In this document: piece after piece, positions 62,951 through 64,000 of the stretch
Numbering within the stretch: position 1 is the first letter of the stretch
How the letters are laid out: each line of letters opens with the position of its first letter
Assembly: GCA_917880885.1 (NCBI GenBank)
Contig: OU862923.1
Location: 26,427,770 to 26,491,769 of the forward strand
From: Limnephilus marmoratus
Taxonomy: Eukaryota; Arthropoda; Insecta; Trichoptera; Limnephilidae
Direction: 5' to 3'
DNA length: 64,000 nt
Notes under the pieces: model-generated
Told to the model about the DNA's origin: nothing
Database searches by the model: none
The model's input: only the letters and a program-made list of their open reading frames with translations
Made by a program: the position numbers and the translations under genes

Positions 62951-62954
62951 CCCA

Positions 62955-63095
62955 CACTCCTAAATTGAAACTTTTGCTTCATTCACATTTACACGTCGTT
63001 TCATGTAAAGGTACCCTTAACATGGCCCGACTCAAGTATTTGATTCCCTTGATCGTGGAATGCAGCCCTACCGCTCCCTGTGGCCAGCCAAGTTT
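62955..63095 (-). pseudogene. RTE-like LINE 3' scrap
   Basis: ACATGGCCCGACTCAAGTAT, TTGATTCCCTTGATCGTGGA match 25585-25625. No open frame. 63096-63430 after it is AT-rich with nothing seen. Confidence 0.5.
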
Positions 63096-63433
63096 TGAAT
63101 GTTGACCTTGACAATAAATAAAAACTAATTTTCAAGCAAATATTCAAGATAATTATTTTTCTTTTCCGCTGCTTCATTTGTTTTTTTTTTTTAAATGAAA
63201 TAATAATAATCGAAGAATTGCACATATGTATATGCTGCGGTTCTTGTGAAATGATTTTGTAATTAATAGTTAAATGCTTCGTTTTGTTTATTTTCAGTTT
63301 CAGTTATTGTGTTTCCCAAAAGTTACGCAAATATTATTTTATTATATCAGTTGTGATTTCCAGTTTCACCAAACGCTTCATCAATGTTTTATCGATGTTT
63401 ACGAAAAGCCTAATCGTGTATAATAATACTTGT

Positions 63434-64000
63434 CTAAACCGTATAATAATAAACTTGGAGCAGGTGGATGAGTTTGTGTATCTGGGTAGTATGTTTACGA
63501 GAGAAGGGAAGGCTGGTAGAGATATTGAAAGAAGGGTAAATGCAGGTAACTCCATTAATGGAGGACTGAATGCAATTGGCGCTAATAAAAAACTGTCAAA
63601 AGAAGCGAAGTTAGCAGTCCACAATGGAATCCTGGTACCTACCCTGATGCATGACAGTGAGGCATGGAACTGACAGAGGAAGGATGAAAGCAGACTGAAT
63701 GCTGTTGAAATGGGATCCCTGATGCGAATGTGTGGTAAAACCATGTATGATCGTGTGAGAAATGTGGAGATCTGCAAAGAATGTAAGGCTGATGTAAGGG
63801 TAATAAGTAAGATTAAGAAAGGGATCCTCAGATGGTTTGGGCATGTAGAGCGAATGAATTAAGAAAGTAGTGTATAAGAAGAATATATGATGCGAATGTG
63901 AATGGTAGAAGAAGTCAGATCAGATACTTGAGACGGGCCATTAGAGAGTCAGAATAATAAAAGAGTATGTATTAGACGACGTATGAATGTGAATGAGGCA
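63434..64000 (+). pseudogene. RTE-like LINE RT C-terminus, runs off the window
   Basis: [69 protein letters not shown], then a stop at 63671, [56 protein letters not shown] and a second stop. The 3' part continues past 64000. Confidence 0.8.

Overview
This is eukaryotic, almost certainly insect, chromosomal DNA: genes split by GT-AG introns, AT-rich introns packed with decayed transposons, and a short run of the insect telomere-type repeat TTAGG. Frequent GTAGGTACCTA-type words and the LINE and SINE types lead me to favour a lepidopteran, without proof; a hemipteran or another arthropod is possible. I see no bacterial-style operons, rRNA genes or CRISPR array.

Two host genes run through the window, arranged head to head. 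On the + strand, SMG8 (a subunit of the SMG1 kinase complex of nonsense-mediated mRNA decay) can be assembled completely: 14 exons from 17196 to 51878, all junctions GT-AG and in phase, 824 codons plus stop. On the - strand, VPS26C (DSCR3, the arrestin-fold subunit of the Retriever endosomal recycling complex) has six coding exons from 16919 down to 8977, or 294 codons plus one base. Its last exon was not found and probably lies beyond the left edge. The two start codons are separated by only 277 bp, which must hold both promoters.

Nearly everything else is mobile DNA. Left part (1-16.9 kb, VPS26C introns): foldback elements, LINE 3' tails, a tRNA-derived SINE, a LINE with an intact 947-codon endonuclease/reverse-transcriptase ORF (3900-6743), a complete but internally deleted mariner (7720-8646), a PIF/Harbinger remnant with transposase and MADF fragments (10.6-11.4 kb), P-superfamily-like THAP elements and a TTAGG-bearing foldback.

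Middle (17-51.9 kb, SMG8 introns): a hAT transposase fragment, a candidate solo LTR, several truncated LINEs, more P-like elements (two with perfect 8-bp target duplications), a 193-bp palindrome, several MITEs, a mariner remnant, a complete Ty3/gypsy retrotransposon (33100-39022, TSD GATAG) and a 957-bp hAT (TSD ATTGCAAT). SMG8 intron 10 alone is 13 kb because of these insertions.

Right part (51.9-64 kb): intergenic. It holds a 2.6-kb hAT-like element carrying about nine copies of the motif TTGCACCCGCGAT, a MITE holding a 67-bp hairpin-bearing tandem array, a 54-bp array, and LINE fragments up to the right edge.

I found no wholly new gene system. The observations most worth following are the SMG8/VPS26C bidirectional promoter, the dispersed CCCGCGAT motif element, the hairpin tandem array, and MITEs that carry promoter-like sequence and short ORFs.
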